64,000 nt of DNA from assembly GCF_000143415.4 (NCBI RefSeq), contig NW_003314333.1, forward strand, positions 434,001 through 498,000, in the 5' to 3' direction. The notes below the pieces were generated by a model. That model made no database searches and had not been told where the DNA came from. It saw nothing but the letters and a program-made list of their open reading frames with translations. The number at the start of each line of letters is the position of its first letter. Within the stretch, counting starts at the first letter, position 1. This stretch comes from Selaginella moellendorffii (Eukaryota; Streptophyta; Lycopodiopsida; Selaginellales; Selaginellaceae). A program made the translations under genes and the position numbers. Of this stretch, positions 44,022-57,009 are shown in pieces.

Positions 44022-45480
44022 AACATCTTTAGGATGCTTGAAGACATAGGGAACACCCTTCCTCAATGCACCTTCTTTAGTTTCTACTAAGTCCCTATCC
44101 ACAGCTATGCTTATTAACATTGCTACTGTGTCAAGGCTCAAAGGCCCAACTGTTAAGTCCCACTGACCTCTAGGACTTCCTCACCATGTGACTGTATCTT
44201 TAGTCACTACACAAGAGGACTACTCCTCTTGCTTTCCTCAGTTCAGGACTTTGGGATGACATTTCAAAACATTATGGTCCTATATGAGCCTTATGGGTAC
44301 TCTCCCCACCTTCTGCCTTTGGGTGCTCTAGCCATTTGGCTAGAGCAAGGTTTTGATGAGCCATGCTAATTATCCAAATAGGTAGTGCCACCTACACTTG
44401 GATTAGGAGAGTTGACCATTCGATCTCTCAAGGGAGCTAGAGCCGGCTATTAAACACTTCACTAAATTACCTCACTTATCTATTCATATTCTCTAGCCTT
44501 GGACTCCTCAGTGGTTATATCATCACCCACCACATAGGTATAGCCTTTTTTTCTTACATTGGCCTTTCTTGGCTAAATTGGCTCTACTAGAGTCTTTCCC
44601 CTACTATACTTTTGGAGCTCACCAAACCCCTTAGGGTCTAATGCTTTATTTCGTTAAAGTGGGACTTATTCAGTAAAGTGGGACATTAATTAGCATGTGT
44701 CCACATGCCATTTCCTAGTACTTAATTAATATTTATTAATATTTCTATCAGTTTTTTAATTTATTTTTTTATATTTCACAATATTATAACACAAAATCAT
44801 ATGAAAAGTTTTTAATTTATAAATTATAAAGTTAAAACTTCAATTTTTTATTGTTGTTATAAAAATGGCATGTGGCCACACACCATAAGTGGGATAATGA
44901 AAAGTCCCACTTTAACGAAATAAAGCATTCTAGAAGACGATCATTTTGGGCTTTCACCTTTGGACTTGGATTTAGACTCAGACTTGGACTCAGACTTAGT
45001 CTCGGTCTCGATCTCGGACTCGGTCTCAGACTTGGTCTCAATCTCGGTCTTAGTCTCTTTCTTGGCCTCAACCATAGACTCCATCTTGGGTCCATCTCAA
45101 ACTTCATCTCGGGTCCATCTCGAACTCCATCCCTAGTCCCTCTCAAACTCCATCTCAGGTCCATCTTGGGTCCATATCAAACTCCATCTCGGACTTCATA
45201 TCAGATTCGTTCTCAAACTCCATCTCGGACTCCATCTTGGACTCATTTCTGACATGTCAAGACACTATTAATCCTTCTTGTGTCCCTTTTTAGAAACTCA
45301 TTCACCGATTGTTTCATGCTCATTGCTTGAGCATTTTGTTCGAAGTTCCACTCCCACTCTCGACTTTCCAAGTCAAAGCCTTTAGTCCAAATATGTTATA
45401 CTTATTAGACTTCCACTTTGACCACTACCATGTGGCCCTTTTTCTACTCCACTTTGGGGCTTAGGGATTTATATCTTATA
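44022..45480 (-). repeat. Old LARD-family LTR
   Basis: Diverged, AT-shifted copy of 14700-16070 (for example GGACTTCCTCACCA and ACTTTTGGAGCTCACCAAACC), including a decayed array at 44955-45250. Interrupted by the MITE at 44641. Confidence 0.7.
44641..44928. mobile_element. MITE, 288 bp, related to the DUF7869 element
   Basis: Terminal inverted repeats are ATGCTTTATTTCGTTAAAGT plus GGGACTT. The flanking duplication is TCTA (44637-44640 and 44929-44932). The host LTR sequence ggTCTAgaagacga confirms the empty site. GCATGTGTCCACATGCC (44692-44709) and GGCATGTGGCCACACACC (44866-44883) lie near each end. The interior is AT-rich and non-coding. Confidence 0.85.
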
Positions 45481-45788
45481 AATTCCTTATGTAGTAGTGG
45501 AAGCAAAGGCTTTTATTGGTTAGTTGGGCCTTATATACAGGCATCCAAGTCCATTCCATGGTGCGGTTTGTTTCCCCACTTGTTTCTCTTGACTTTTAGC
45601 AGCTTAGTTTGTTGCATTTCTTGGTGCATTGTCGTTGAGAGGTTCAATTTTTGCACAATTTAGCTAGTGGTTTTAGAGATCTCTTCATCACAAATTGTGG
45701 CTAATATTCTTCTTGACTAAGCATTGGTAAGGCACTCATCATTTTCCTCCATTATCACACTTTTTCGCACTTTCCACTATTGGGCAAT
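45481..45788. other. No gene seen
   Basis: Short spacer of repeat-like sequence between the old LTR and the TRIM; ends with the TRIM target duplication GCAAT. Confidence 0.4.
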
Positions 45789-46506
45789 TGTAAGCAACCA
45801 AAGGGAACGACTCGAGAGATGATCCATAGGGGTTCAAATATAGAGGGAAAGGGCCCATGAATAAGAGTGCACCCCCTTTTCTAATTGGTTAAGGGTCTTG
45901 GGATATTTGGGGTTAAGCGTCCTTGGGTTTGAATAGTACTAGGCTGGGTGACCTCTCATGAAGTCCAAACTCAGAAGCTTACATTTGGTATCAGAGGAGT
46001 CTTGGGTCCGACTCTGTTGGTTGGCTAAGGGAATCGCACCACATGTTGATTGACACCTGGCTGGTCCAGTTTGCTCCCGCTGGGCTCGACCCGAGGGGTA
46101 GGGTGTCAAGAGAGCAGGGCTCTCGGGAGAGCTGTGGCTCTCAGCTTCCGTTCACGAGGGCGTGAACTTGCAGGGAAGTGTGGTGGACACCTGGCTGGTC
46201 CAGTTTGCTCCCGCTGGGCTCGACCCGAGGGGTAGGGTGTCAAGAGAGCGGGGCTCTCGGGAGAGCTGTGGCTCTCAGCTTCCGTTCACGAGGGCGTGAA
46301 CTTGCAGGGAAGTGTGGTGGATTGTAAGCAACCAAAGAGAACGACTCGAGAGATGATCCATAGGGGTTCAAATATAAAGGGAAAGGGCCCATGAATCCCT
46401 TTTCCAATTGGTTAAGGGTCTTAAGATATTTGGGGTTAAGCGTCCTTGGGTTTGAATAGTACTGGGTTGGGTGACCTCCCGGGAAGTCCAAACTTAGGAG
46501 CTTACA
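45789..46506 (+). mobile_element. Complete TRIM element, 718 bp
   Basis: LTRs 45789-45983 and 46323-46506 (TGTAAGCAACC...CTTACA). Flanked by GCAAT duplications (45784-45788 and 46507-46511). The PBS TGGTATCAGAGG lies at 45986-45997 and a purine tract GGGAAGTGTGGTGGA precedes the second LTR. The interior contains two 134-bp tandem units (46052-46185 and 46186-46319) that look identical but for one base. No coding. Confidence 0.9.
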
Positions 46507-46511
46507 GCAAT

Positions 46512-49500
46512 ACACTTCTATTCCATAGCAAAACTTTAGAGAAACTTGGGGTATTTTTTGGAGCTTTGAGAACTTTGAAGGTTGTGATCTACATTTGAGT
46601 CTTAACTTGAGCTTTAGTTTTTTATCTTTTTCTTCCTTCTTCTCTTTTCTTTAAGTTTTCTCACTTTTTTTTAGCTTTTCCTTTCACTTTCTTCTTCTTT
46701 TTCATGTTGGACCAAGGGTCTAGTTTGACTATAAAGTTTCCCATTGGGTTTTCCCTCTATCTTTAAATTTCACACCTGCTAGTTCACTCTCTTTCTATAG
46801 TTACCTCTATTGAGCATTTGCTTTCTCTTGCCAATTTTATAGCTATAGCTCATGGGTTCTCTTCTTGATCCACCTATGGTTGCCTGATCTTAGAGCATAA
46901 ATATTCTCTAAATATTCCCTTTAGGGAATATTTTAAGTGTGAGAGAGGATATTCTATGTGGAGGGCATATATCTTTCTTCTTTGTGAATGATGAGGGCAT
47001 GATGTATTGAGTTTTTTGACTATAGAAGAGTTGTCTGTGTTTTGAGCGTGTTTGAGAGCAAAATGATATGTAAAACATGCACCACTAGAAGTACTCTTCT
47101 TGTGTTATAGTTCCTTCAGACTTGGTGCACTCACTCACACTCCATCTCATTTCCTTGAACCTACCTTGGAGTTGGATCAATCATCATCCTTGCATTGATC
47201 AATTGGAAGAATGTCTTTATAGTTTGCACATCGCTATCGCAAGTGAGATTGTGAGATCCCTAGTCTGTTTGCCACCAACCTTGGATCTCTAGAGAGAAGG
47301 CCAATTTTTAAAATTTAAACCCCAAGTTGAAGTGTGGATTATGCAAATGCCTTGGGGAGAACACCATGGATTGCAAACTTCAAACCACCCCACTTCCATT
47401 GGCCTCTTGTTAAATCTCATTATTTAAGCTCATGTGGCAAAAGAGATAAGAAAACATGACATGGCAAGGAAAGACAGCATGATTGAAGTCTCACATATGT
47501 TAGCTGTGCTCACTAGCCTAGAGTATTAGCCACTTTCAAGAAGCAAAATTTTCTAAGTGTAAAATGCTCACTTGGCTTTTGCCCTTGGGGCTCATACAGC
47601 CCCTAGGCTGGCTCTAGCAAACTTGAGTAAATACTCATTTAAAAAGGCTAAAAGTTGTAACAAGCAATTGTGGATATAAGAATTTTAGAGAAAAATACCT
47701 ATAATCATAGTCAAAGATATTGATTAGACTATTGAAATCATATTATCACATTCAGGATGTAGCTACATAGAATTTTAGTACTGAAATTGAAATTAACAAG
47801 AAGTGAGGTAAATCAATTTTTTGGACATCAAATAATAAGAAACAAAACAAAATATCATGATGTATAATTTGCAATGCCTTGGGGCCACTGCATATCCCAC
47901 CTAAGCCTGTGTAACTAGATTTTATAGATAGTTCAAATGTTAACTAAATGCCTTTGTAGATATTAGGTTAAAACATGAACATACTTAAATATCCATTCAT
48001 ATAGTATGGGTATCATATGATTAGTATGTCAGCATATTTATTTTCATGCTTTGATTTGAATTTTGGGGACATTATGTTTTTTACTTAATCACATTACAAG
48101 TGCATTAGGGTTGGGTTTTGCAAGAATTAACTTGGCAAATTAAGGAGGTTGTGATGTGGAATGGCTATGATGATGACAAGCTAAATTTTCCATACCATGA
48201 TTGCATATAAGCTAGTTTTCCTTCTTGAATCTCTTGTCTTTATACTTTCAACCTTAGGGCTGTTAAGTTTTATATAAATTGTGAAGAATTATAGTATATA
48301 TCCTTTACCCTATAGTGATTTATTATAAGATAATCATGGAATGGAATTAGCCACGTGTTTAAGGGCAATAGAGTAAACCCAAATTTTAAGGCCTTGAACC
48401 ATTGAACATAGCTAAACAACTAAGTATTCAACCAAGGAATGAAGGAACTAGAGTATGAAACAACTTCTGAGTGTTCAGCCCAAAGAGTGGAGGGATAAGA
48501 GCATAAAATAGTCTTAGAGCATTAAACATCCCAATATCAAAACTAACATGCAAAATAAAGTCAAATAAATTTTAGCACAATTTCAGCATATTGATGGCTT
48601 AACATAAGGATATAGGTACTTCATCAATTAGCATGGTATGGAATTTAAGCTTAGACCTAAGTTAGACACAAAACAAAGATAGACACATAAAAAAAATGCC
48701 TCAAATTGGTTAGCCATATTCACTATCTCTATTATATATTTAGAACCTCCCACAGAAATAAGAAACACTTAAATTTTTATTTAGTTGTTGATAGATCTTA
48801 ATATTGATGTATTTTTTTTATAATTTAGGAAAAAAATGGTGGATAGAGGATCAGGTGGATGCATCTGATATAACAACATCACTACAGCAATATATCATAA
48901 ATATTACATTACCTTTTTTATAAATAGAAAGATCTACTGAAAGCTAAAGTGTTATATAACACTTTATTTACAAAAAAGGCCACTTTATTATGCTTGTACC
49001 ACCAAATGTTTGTAATATCCTGAATTTGCCATATGGCCTATGTGGAAATGTAAGAATGCAAAAGTGGCTTAGGTAGAGGCTAGACAAATCCAAGGCTACT
49101 AAATTCACCTGTTAGCTAGAAAGATCAAGATACTCATTCTAGCTCTAAAATTCTCCCCTACCCTTTTAATCCTGATACTATAAATAAAAAGATTTACAAC
49201 ATCATAATAAACTAATTCCCATACACATACTTCTTACAACATCATACTTTTGGTGAGTTTCAAGAGAACACTCAAAAAATTTAACAAAAACACTTTAAAA
49301 TTCAAAGCTACTTTATTGCCACTATCTAATGATAGAGATGCTTACACATACGCTCAGGGCCATGCCATTGGTAGGCTATGTGATTTTTCACTTATTCTAC
49401 CAATGTTGTTAAACATTATTAAACACTTTAAATGCTTCAACAAAGACCCGTCTGCAGTGGCCCGAGTGAGGTAGCTCACTGATGGGATCGCTACTGCTCT

Positions 49501-50055
49501 AGCCTTGGTTTTGAAACTTCTGTTAGAGAGACTTTGAAAGTTTGGTATGATACCTATTGACAGGGTTTGCCTTGCAGTTTTTTTTATCTCTGCAGAAACG
49601 ATTTTTTCACCTTCGTGGTCTCATTTTATTGCACGTTCTGTAGTTTCTTTTGGCTATGGCTGCTGGAGCTCCAAGAGATGAGGTCAAGCCCCCCTGGCGT
49701 TGCAACTTTGGATCCAAACAGCTTCTGCTCCATTATGGGAGCAACAAAAATCATTCATGGATCGTTTCAAGAAAGCGCTTGTCCTTGCTGCTCAATTTCG
49801 CAGTTCCTGGCTTTCGCAGTCACACTAGTCTCTCGAAGATTTCAAAACACTCTCGCCCGGAAGAACTCTAATCACGTCCACCGACAGCAATCAGCCACGA
49901 GTCTTCCTGGCTGTAACAAGTGCTTTGCGGCACAGGGGGCAAACATCTACCAGGGTCATGATCATAGTACTAACGAGAATTTGATCGTCACCTAGCTCGC
50001 AAATGAGCTCTCTTTTATTTTTATGGCTCCACAACTCGTTAATGCCACGAACTTT
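46512..50055. other. AT-rich, apparently geneless region
   Basis: 46590-46790 resembles sequence at 25800-25915. 47105-47400 duplicates 55090-55345. The rest to about 49560 is very AT-rich with no convincing frame. Frames at 49567-49995 (plus) overlap the likely 3' flank of the NTPase-PHD gene and have no domain I recognise. Confidence 0.5.
47105..47400. repeat. Decayed copy of the 55.1-kb intergenic sequence
   Basis: Aligns by eye with 55090-55345. Differences are mostly CG in the right copy reading CA or TG here, e.g. GATCGATCATCGTCCTCG versus GATCAATCATCATCCTTG. Confidence 0.75.
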
Positions 50056-52210
50056 CTAGTCCATATCCATGTCTTCAAGATCTTGACGCTTGGCTTTGAG
50101 ATCAGTAAGCATCTGCAGGTTGGTAGAATTAGCAGGAAGCTTGTAGATCTTGCACAGGGCCACGAGTCGACTTCGGTAGCCCTTTGTATCCTCGAGCATG
50201 CAAATCTCGTCGAGCTCTTGTAACGCATCAAGGAACTTACCCTCGTACACCAGCTTGCGCTTACCCAACTGAATCTTCTCTTCCGTAAGATGTACTTCCG
50301 GACCATCGTCCTCATCTTGAGCTGGCCCGACACAGCCCAAGGCATCCTCCCAAGTTTCCGGCCGGTCCAAATCCACAGGAACAACACCCGCCAACTTCCT
50401 GGGGTTGAGCTGCGTAACATAAGGACTACCTTGCACTGGAACGGCCACCTTGCACTGCAGAACACCTACAAAACGAAAGAAAAAACTAGATTCTTTCAGA
50501 CTCTAGCAGCACAAAGCTCACCTTCCACGGCTTTCTGAGAAACCTTTCCAGACACTCGGTATGGCTGAAACTGGAAGCCCGAGAAAGTGTCCGGCGGCAC
50601 GAAAAACAAGAGGATGGTGTCGTCCTTCTCAGTATAGCCGGGGTCGTATTCCTGCCTCCAACGTCTCAGGGCCTGCATTGCCTGTACCAGAAGCTTGACT
50701 GCCGGTTTGTGATCACGAGAAACCGTGGCCTGGCCCAAAGTGCGTGGCAACAGAACGAAGCCAAAGACTGCATTGTTCTTTTTCAGTGGTCTCCACAGGT
50801 ACTTGGCAGCATCCATACCTGAAAACACAACAAATAACTATTCCGAGAACGAAGAGCTCACCAGCCGCAAGTAACGCATCTTCGAGATCTCCTTCATAGT
50901 AACGCAGTAAGAGACCGCCAGGGGATACAGATTCTACCCCGGGAGCACCCTGGCAGCGTCCACAGCGAAACTTTGGGGTATATATAACGTCCACCCGTAC
51001 GCACTTGGTATGATACCAGCTTAGACAAACCCCGCATTGGATCCTCTGAGCTTTCCCGCGCTCGTTCTTCTGGTGGCAAGCTCCACAGCAGGCGGAATCA
51101 ATCTGCAAGCACAACTAAGTGACAAGCCTGAGAATTAACAAGCTTTACCATCGGCAAGGCCATAAGGTTGTGCTGCAAAGCCTGGCCAATTGCATACTGC
51201 TCGAAGACGAAACCCCGCAAGCTTGCGTATTCCTTGAACGGCTGAGTGGCCTCGAGAAAGCTTCTGATCTTATCCACGTTCCTAGTACACAGGTACTGCG
51301 CATACATGTTGGCCACCTTATCCGAGCAGAATGTGTAGTAGAAGCGTCTGAAGGATCCGGGCTTCAACGCGAAGTGAAATAGCCTCCACGACACGTTCTG
51401 CGTGGTTGCGGAGTTTTGCAGGATGGCTTCCACATTCTTGAGCTTCGTGTTGGCAAGGCACTTGCAAACGTCGGAAGAAAAATCCTCCTCGGTGAGGTTT
51501 TCAGCTTCGCGATCCCACAGAAACCGAGGAACGCCTCCAAACCATTCGTATGCTAAGTCGGCAGCATCTACTCTTCGGTATATGAGCTCCGCTTTCACCG
51601 ACAGCTTCCCATCCGGCCGAGGCATCAAATCGGCTCTCCTTTTCCAGCTTTGCACAAGAGCGTCGAACTCTTGCTTGTCCCAAACCGGGAGGTATCTAGT
51701 GTAAGTCATGCGCAGCTTCCTCGCGGTCTTTGTGTTGCCCTCTTCTGGAGAGGCCGCAACCACAGCTCGAACTCCAAGCGTCCTGCCAGGTGCGATCTTC
51801 TGATCGATCAGGTGGTAGTCGACCTCGGTCGACTCGATTTGTTCAAGAGGGTAGTCTTTCTTGTCGATGACCCTGAGAGAGGAGCCATTGAAGTCCCAAA
51901 TGTAGGTCTCCGATTCGTACAGGATGCGCGAGCCCCGCTTGTCGATGCCCGTCCTGATGATGATGTACCACAAGAAGGCCGATTTGCCAACACCGGAGTT
52001 GCCATTCAAGTGGCACAGGGAGCAGTCCTCGATCGCCAGAGTTGCGACGATATCCTTGTAGAGGGCATCGAACACCTTCCGCACATAGAGCGTCTCAATA
52101 CTCCTGTGCAAAGAATACCTGTAAACTCCTGCTTCCGGTAGCTCCAGAAAATTCCCGGCCGCGTAAGACTCACGCCCTCCAAGGAGCGCCCGCGCCCACC
52201 ATTCCTCCAT
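50056..52210 (-). CDS. Crinkler/RHS-type P-loop NTPase fused to a PHD finger
   Basis: Four exons (52210-51149, 51102-50862, 50818-50522, 50465-50056) with introns of 43-56 bp give 669 residues. A Walker A motif GNSGVGKS lies at 70-77, and the ~350-residue N-terminal region has the layout of Crinkler/RHS NTPases (P-loop after a 'gxsGvGKSxFlwy' strand, helical lid). A PHD finger follows at about 358-404: CCGACHQ...CGVCLSWYHTKC...CGRC, matching Cys4-His-Cys3. The C-terminal ~260 residues are unclassified and acidic at the end. All exon joins keep frame, so it looks intact. A chromatin-reading NTPase is an inference; defence or transposon-linked roles are known for Crinkler-like families. Confidence 0.7.
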
Positions 52211-52317
52211 CGCCAGAGGGCTTAAACCCTAAACCACACATTTTGTCAAAAAGGAAGTTAGATTAACAAATATCCTAACTGAAGGGTTATGGAAGGTTTT
52301 TTTTTGTGTGGAATGCA

Positions 52318-53697
52318 ATGTGTCAAGAAGATGCTGGGAATGGGTACCTTGAGGAGGCAAAGATGGTGTTGGAGAAGACTCCTCAGACGGACTTTGTGAC
52401 TTGGACAATGCTTATTACTGTTTATGCACAGAATGGCGAGATAGGAGAGGCAAAGTTGGTGTTTGATGCAATGCCGGAGCGCAACGAGGTGTCATGGAAC
52501 GCAATGGTGAACGCAAATGCCCAGAACGGACGTATCGATGCCACTAAGCCGCTCGTAGAGAAAATGGTCTCATTGTATGGAACACAATTCAAGGCCCCGA
52601 TGCGGAGAATTGTTTCCTTGGAATGCCCGAGAAGGATGTCATATCTTGGACTCTCATGGTTCCTAGATACGCAAAGAGCAGGTATATGGCAAAAGCGCCG
52701 CCAGCATATGACGGGAGCAACAACTTGGCGATGGCGAAAGAAACCTTTGATGCTATGGCGGAGAGAAACCATGTATCGTGGAACGCGTTGCTCCAAGGCT
52801 ATCGAGCGGCCGGGCATGGCACCGAATTGAGGATGACGTCTGAGAAGATGCCCCTCAAAACAACGTCGAGTGTCACGGTGGTGATGGAGTTCGAGTCGAA
52901 AATGGGAGAGATGGTGGAGGCTAAGCAAGTGTTTGACGATAATGGGATTGGTGGATCAAGCGTGGTTTCGTGGACAATCGTGGTGGTGGCTTACGCTCAC
53001 CAGGACATGGTTGCCTCGAACACCATGGTCCACCTCTATGCCGAGCACGGGCATTACATGCTCGAGGCCAAAACCACCTTCGATCTCATCCCCCGGCGTG
53101 ATGTAGTTTCGTGGAACACCCTGCTCATCGGATATGCGAACAATGGCGATCTCGCCGCAGCTCTCAAAGTTTTCCACACCATGCCAATGAGAGACACGGT
53201 TTCCTGGAACGCCACGGTGACCATCTACGCATCCAGTGGATTCACGGAAGAAGCTCGCGAGATCTTCGAGCAAACTCCCGGCAGCAACAACACCATAACC
53301 TGGGACGTGATGCTCGAGGCCTACACCGCGCGGGGCCTGGGAGAAGAAGCTCTGGAGCTCTTCCGTCCCGACGAGGTGGCGTTCGTCAGCATCTTAAACT
53401 CGTGTAGCCACCTCGGGCTCCTGGCGGAAGCTCGGCTCCAATTCCAGTCCATGAGCCAAGATCACAGCCTGGCTCCTGCGAGGGAGCTGCGTGGTGGACA
53501 TTCTGGGCCGGGCTGGCCGGATGGGCGACGCGGAAGAGCTTTTAAAAGCCATGCCTTTCGTCCCGGACGAGGTGGTGTGGGCCTCCTTCCTCAACTCGTG
53601 CAGGATCCACAGTGATTTGGAGCGCGGGGGCCGAGCTGCCAAGCTCAGCTCCAATGACCCCAGCCACAATCTTCTCTTGGCAACCACCATATCCTGA
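52318..53697 (+). pseudogene. PLS-type PPR protein relic
   Basis: Tandem PPR motifs are clear: VSWNAMVNANAQNGRI, VVSWNTLLIGYANNGDL, VSWNATVTIYASSGFTEEA, then an E-type end (DILGRAGRMGDAEELLKAM). Frame changes near 52580-52620 and 53470-53490 split it over three frames, and no organelle targeting peptide precedes the first motif. Family members bind organelle RNA; this copy appears dead. Confidence 0.8.
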
Positions 53698-53760
53698 TCT
53701 GAGCACCACCACCATTTCGAGTGTGTTGAGAGAGCTCCTCGAAGCTTGGAAGGCGAGCAA

Positions 53761-53833
53761 GGGGATGTAGCTCAGATGGTAGAGCGATCGCTTCGCATGC
53801 GATAGGTAAGGGGATCGATGCCCCTCATCTCCA
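53761..53833 (+). tRNA. tRNA-Ala (anticodon CGC)
   Basis: The 73-nt cloverleaf folds with acceptor GGGGATG/CATCTCC (one G-U), D stem GCTC/GAGC, anticodon stem ATCGC/GCGAT with loop TTCGCAT (anticodon CGC), and T stem AGGGG/CCCCT. Discriminator A. The T loop begins A instead of T (ATCGATG). A T-run at about 53859 can terminate Pol III. No intron. Confidence 0.9.
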
Positions 53834-53987
53834 CCCAGAGTTTCTGTCACTGCATACTTTTTTCTTTTTCGTCTTCAGCGTAGCATAGCATCTGCCAAAC
53901 AAACGAGCCACAGTTCATGAGTAGTCCAAAGAAAAAGAAAAAGAAGACAATGGTTCTTCCATGTTGAAGTACTCAATGTTTGCTGCC

Positions 53988-54024
<37 letters not shown>

Positions 54025-57009
54025 TCGCCCTGGCGTCGATCATCTTACTGGAGCGAATTGGCCGAGGACGACACCCGATCCATCTTCACGCTCCGGCCCA
54101 CACCAGAAACCCATGAGAACCTCACTTGGCCTCTCCACAAGGCAATCCAGAGAAGAAGAATGATGTAGCTTCCACAGACCCAGTGAATGAGGAGAATGAT
54201 CTCTGCTCGTCACCGCAACAGGAGGAGAATTGGAAATGCAGCAAAGCCAATCCAATCCTTCTTACCTCAGCACAGATTTCCCAGCCCTAAGCTCTCCCTG
54301 CTGCCGAACGAATCCCGCGACCGAGTGCCTCCGAAAGCCGGCGCCTACCCACGGGCACTTGATCCTGCAAGGCGGCGGCTGCCAGGAAACCGCAATCGCA
54401 ATCGCCATAGTCATCGCTCAAGGACGAAGAACCCTAAAGCGCGCCAAATGCCGCCAAGAACCCTAAAACAGGGGAACCACTCCATTGCGCATTGATGAAC
54501 GAAGCAGCGCATGAATTTGGCGCTGCCGCAGTCGATGACGATGGATGCGATGATGAGAGAGCGAATACGAATTGTTTATCGCGCAGCAGCCAGCTCTCTG
54601 GAGTCCAATTGAATGGAACAGAGCTTTCAGAGCCATCATCCACACATATATAAAAGCTTCCTCTGCCGCTGCCAATCTCTGCTTAACTGTTTTCCAATTT
54701 GTCACCATCACGACCATCAAGCTGCTGCCGCTACCACTGTGTGGAGTGGATTGCATTGCTGCCATTGCCAGCGGCATTACCTATATGGGCTAGATCAGCT
54801 CGCAAGCGATTGGAAATTGGATTGGAGCGGACCAATAGCAGTAGCAATTGACAATTTCGCTCAATTCAATCGCGCTTTCCACATCAATCTAAGTTTTGAT
54901 TAGGGTTCTTCGTTGTCACCAACAAACAAGTTTCACGGTCAAAGATTTGAGAGGCATCCGTACGCCCCGGGGTGTGACAGGGATGGGCAACGAACCCTGT
55001 CCGTCCATCGAGCTGGCCCTGGAAGGAATCGAACACGCGATCGGGCAAAATAATGTTGTTTGGAAAGAGATGTTTGATTTCTTTCTGGTGTCATGGTTCA
55101 TACACACCTGGCGCACTCACTCACACTCCATCTCGTTTCCTTGAAGCTACCTTGGAGTTGGATCGATCATCGTCCTCGCATTGATCAAATTGGAAGAATG
55201 CTCGATTGATCCTTGTAGTTCGCGCATCGCTACCGCGAGTGGAATTACACGAGATCGCGAGATCCCTTGTTCGTTTGTCACCAACTTGGATCTCTGGGGA
55301 GAATGCCATGGATTGCGATCTCCAAACCACCCCACTTCCTTTGTTCCTTTTGTTTCTTCGAGTGGAAGAGAAGAGACGATGATCGCGTGCGTACGGAGGG
55401 CGAGCCGTTAATGCCGGTTTGTGGCCATGGTGGCTCAACACTCGCCCAGGAGAGTTTGTCCGCCACGTGTCGCGCATGTGACGGCCAGTACACAACGCAC
55501 GTGGCCGCTTTCTTACCGCCGGCTTTTTTACCAAAGGTTTTTAATTTCCCCTTGTTAACGCTCCTCGTACATTTCTTACCGTAGAGCTCTTTCTTTTTTC
55601 CCCTGCCAGTGTGAACGCAAGCAAGCGTAAACCTTCTTCTTCCTTCTTCCTTCTTTCTCTGGCTATGGCGGATCGCCTTCTCTCTCTTCTCCAACAAGTA
55701 CTCTTTTCTCCTCGCGATTCGCGACGAAGAATTTAAAACAGAGCCGAGGGTTTTGTCACCGCATTGTTGTCGTTTGATCCAGCGGATCGACTTCCCCGAA
55801 GCGCTAAAAAGAGAGAGCGCACCGAGAGATCGATCGAGCTGGTTCTTCTACTACTCAGAGGAGAAAAGCTTTGGATTCTTGTGAGCGAGCGAGCGAGCCG
55901 AGGTCCCAGAGTTCTTGGTTTGTCGCATGATGGTCAGCATCCGAGGAGTTTATGGCAGGTCCCAATCCAAGGCTTGACTGCGAACACTAAATGCTTGCAT
56001 CCAGGTTGATGATCCTTACGCTCTTGCTGTTCATCCATCGCTTTCTGGTTTGCCCCTCCTTCTCTCCTCCATCTCGATCCTAGCAGCCGCAGGCAGCAGC
56101 AGCAGCAGCAGCAAAAGCTAGCAGCAGAGAGCCCTGGAGCTCTTTTTCTTTCTTCCCTGCCACCACTGCTTCTTCTCTCTGTGGATCATCCAGAGGTATA
56201 AATGCTCGCTGTTCTTGCTTTCTCCGCGAGCAGCAGCGGGGTACTTGTCTCGGACTCTCTCAATTCTCGCATTGCTCGGGCGGACGATGAGACTGTCACT
56301 AAATCGTAATACCGGTCACTAGGAAGAGCTCTCCTCTCCATATCTCCATTTCTTCCTCTGCCGTATCTCGTTCGTTTCGCTGGTGCTGGTGATCGTCCAA
56401 GCTGTGGTGGTGTCTCTCTCACTCTCATCAATCACTCCTCCATCCATCCGGGCAGCTCCCAAACAAACCACATTTGTGTGCGTGATTGGTACACTCCACT
56501 CTCTCCTCTGTGCAGCGCGAGCGCGCTTTTGACTGGCCGGGGCGGGCCGCGATCCATCTCAGCTCTCCGCGTGTCTGCTCCGGGCTGCCAAAAACACCAA
56601 AGTTCCTTTCTTGCTGGCTCGATAGCAACCACTCCACGCCTCTCCTCTCATCGCCAAGATCACTGAGCTTTTGCATCGATCCAGTTTTCCATCATCCATC
56701 TATCCATCCATCCATAGCGCCGCGAGGACACGAGTCCACGACTCTCTTTCTCTGATCATCCCTGTCACACCTTGTTGTCACGTCCCAGGAGAGAGTAGCC
56801 ATTCTCACTCGCTCGCATTCTCTGCTACTGCTGCCTGCGTGTGCGCGCGTTGTCCAAGAGATCTATCATCCTCTCTCCCATCCAATCCATCGATCGCTCC
56901 CTCTTATCCTCTCCTCCCTGCCCTCCCTGCCACAAACGAACGAAGATGGTGATTTGACACTAGCCCAAGATCGGGCCTTGGATCGTCAACACATCCTCGA
57001 GCGAGCTCC
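53834..57009. other. Intergenic and probable long leader of the DUF620 gene
   Basis: It holds a (GA)n microsatellite (53991-54022), a TATA-like TATATAAAAG (54647-54656), the 55.1-kb repeat copy and a CAG run (56092-56113). C/T-rich sequence of the type seen in plant 5' leaders covers 55.6-56.9 kb. Several short ATG frames (48-100 codons) are present without recognisable products; e.g. 54022-54168 encodes 48 residues beginning MSPWRRSSYW. I claim no gene. Confidence 0.45.
55090..55345. repeat. CpG-rich partner of the 47.1-kb repeat
   Basis: Same sequence as 47105-47400 but with CG dinucleotides retained (TCGATCATCGTCC, CTACCGCGAG). Lies in the gene-rich part. Confidence 0.75.

Noticed and set aside
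49567-49995. 142-codon plus-strand frame
   Set aside because: Low-complexity start, no family features; may be non-coding flank of the minus-strand NTPase-PHD gene.
54434-54777. Minus-strand frames of 69-104 codons
   Set aside because: No domain, no splice support, and overlapping alternatives of equal length; a TATA box on the plus strand is as likely.
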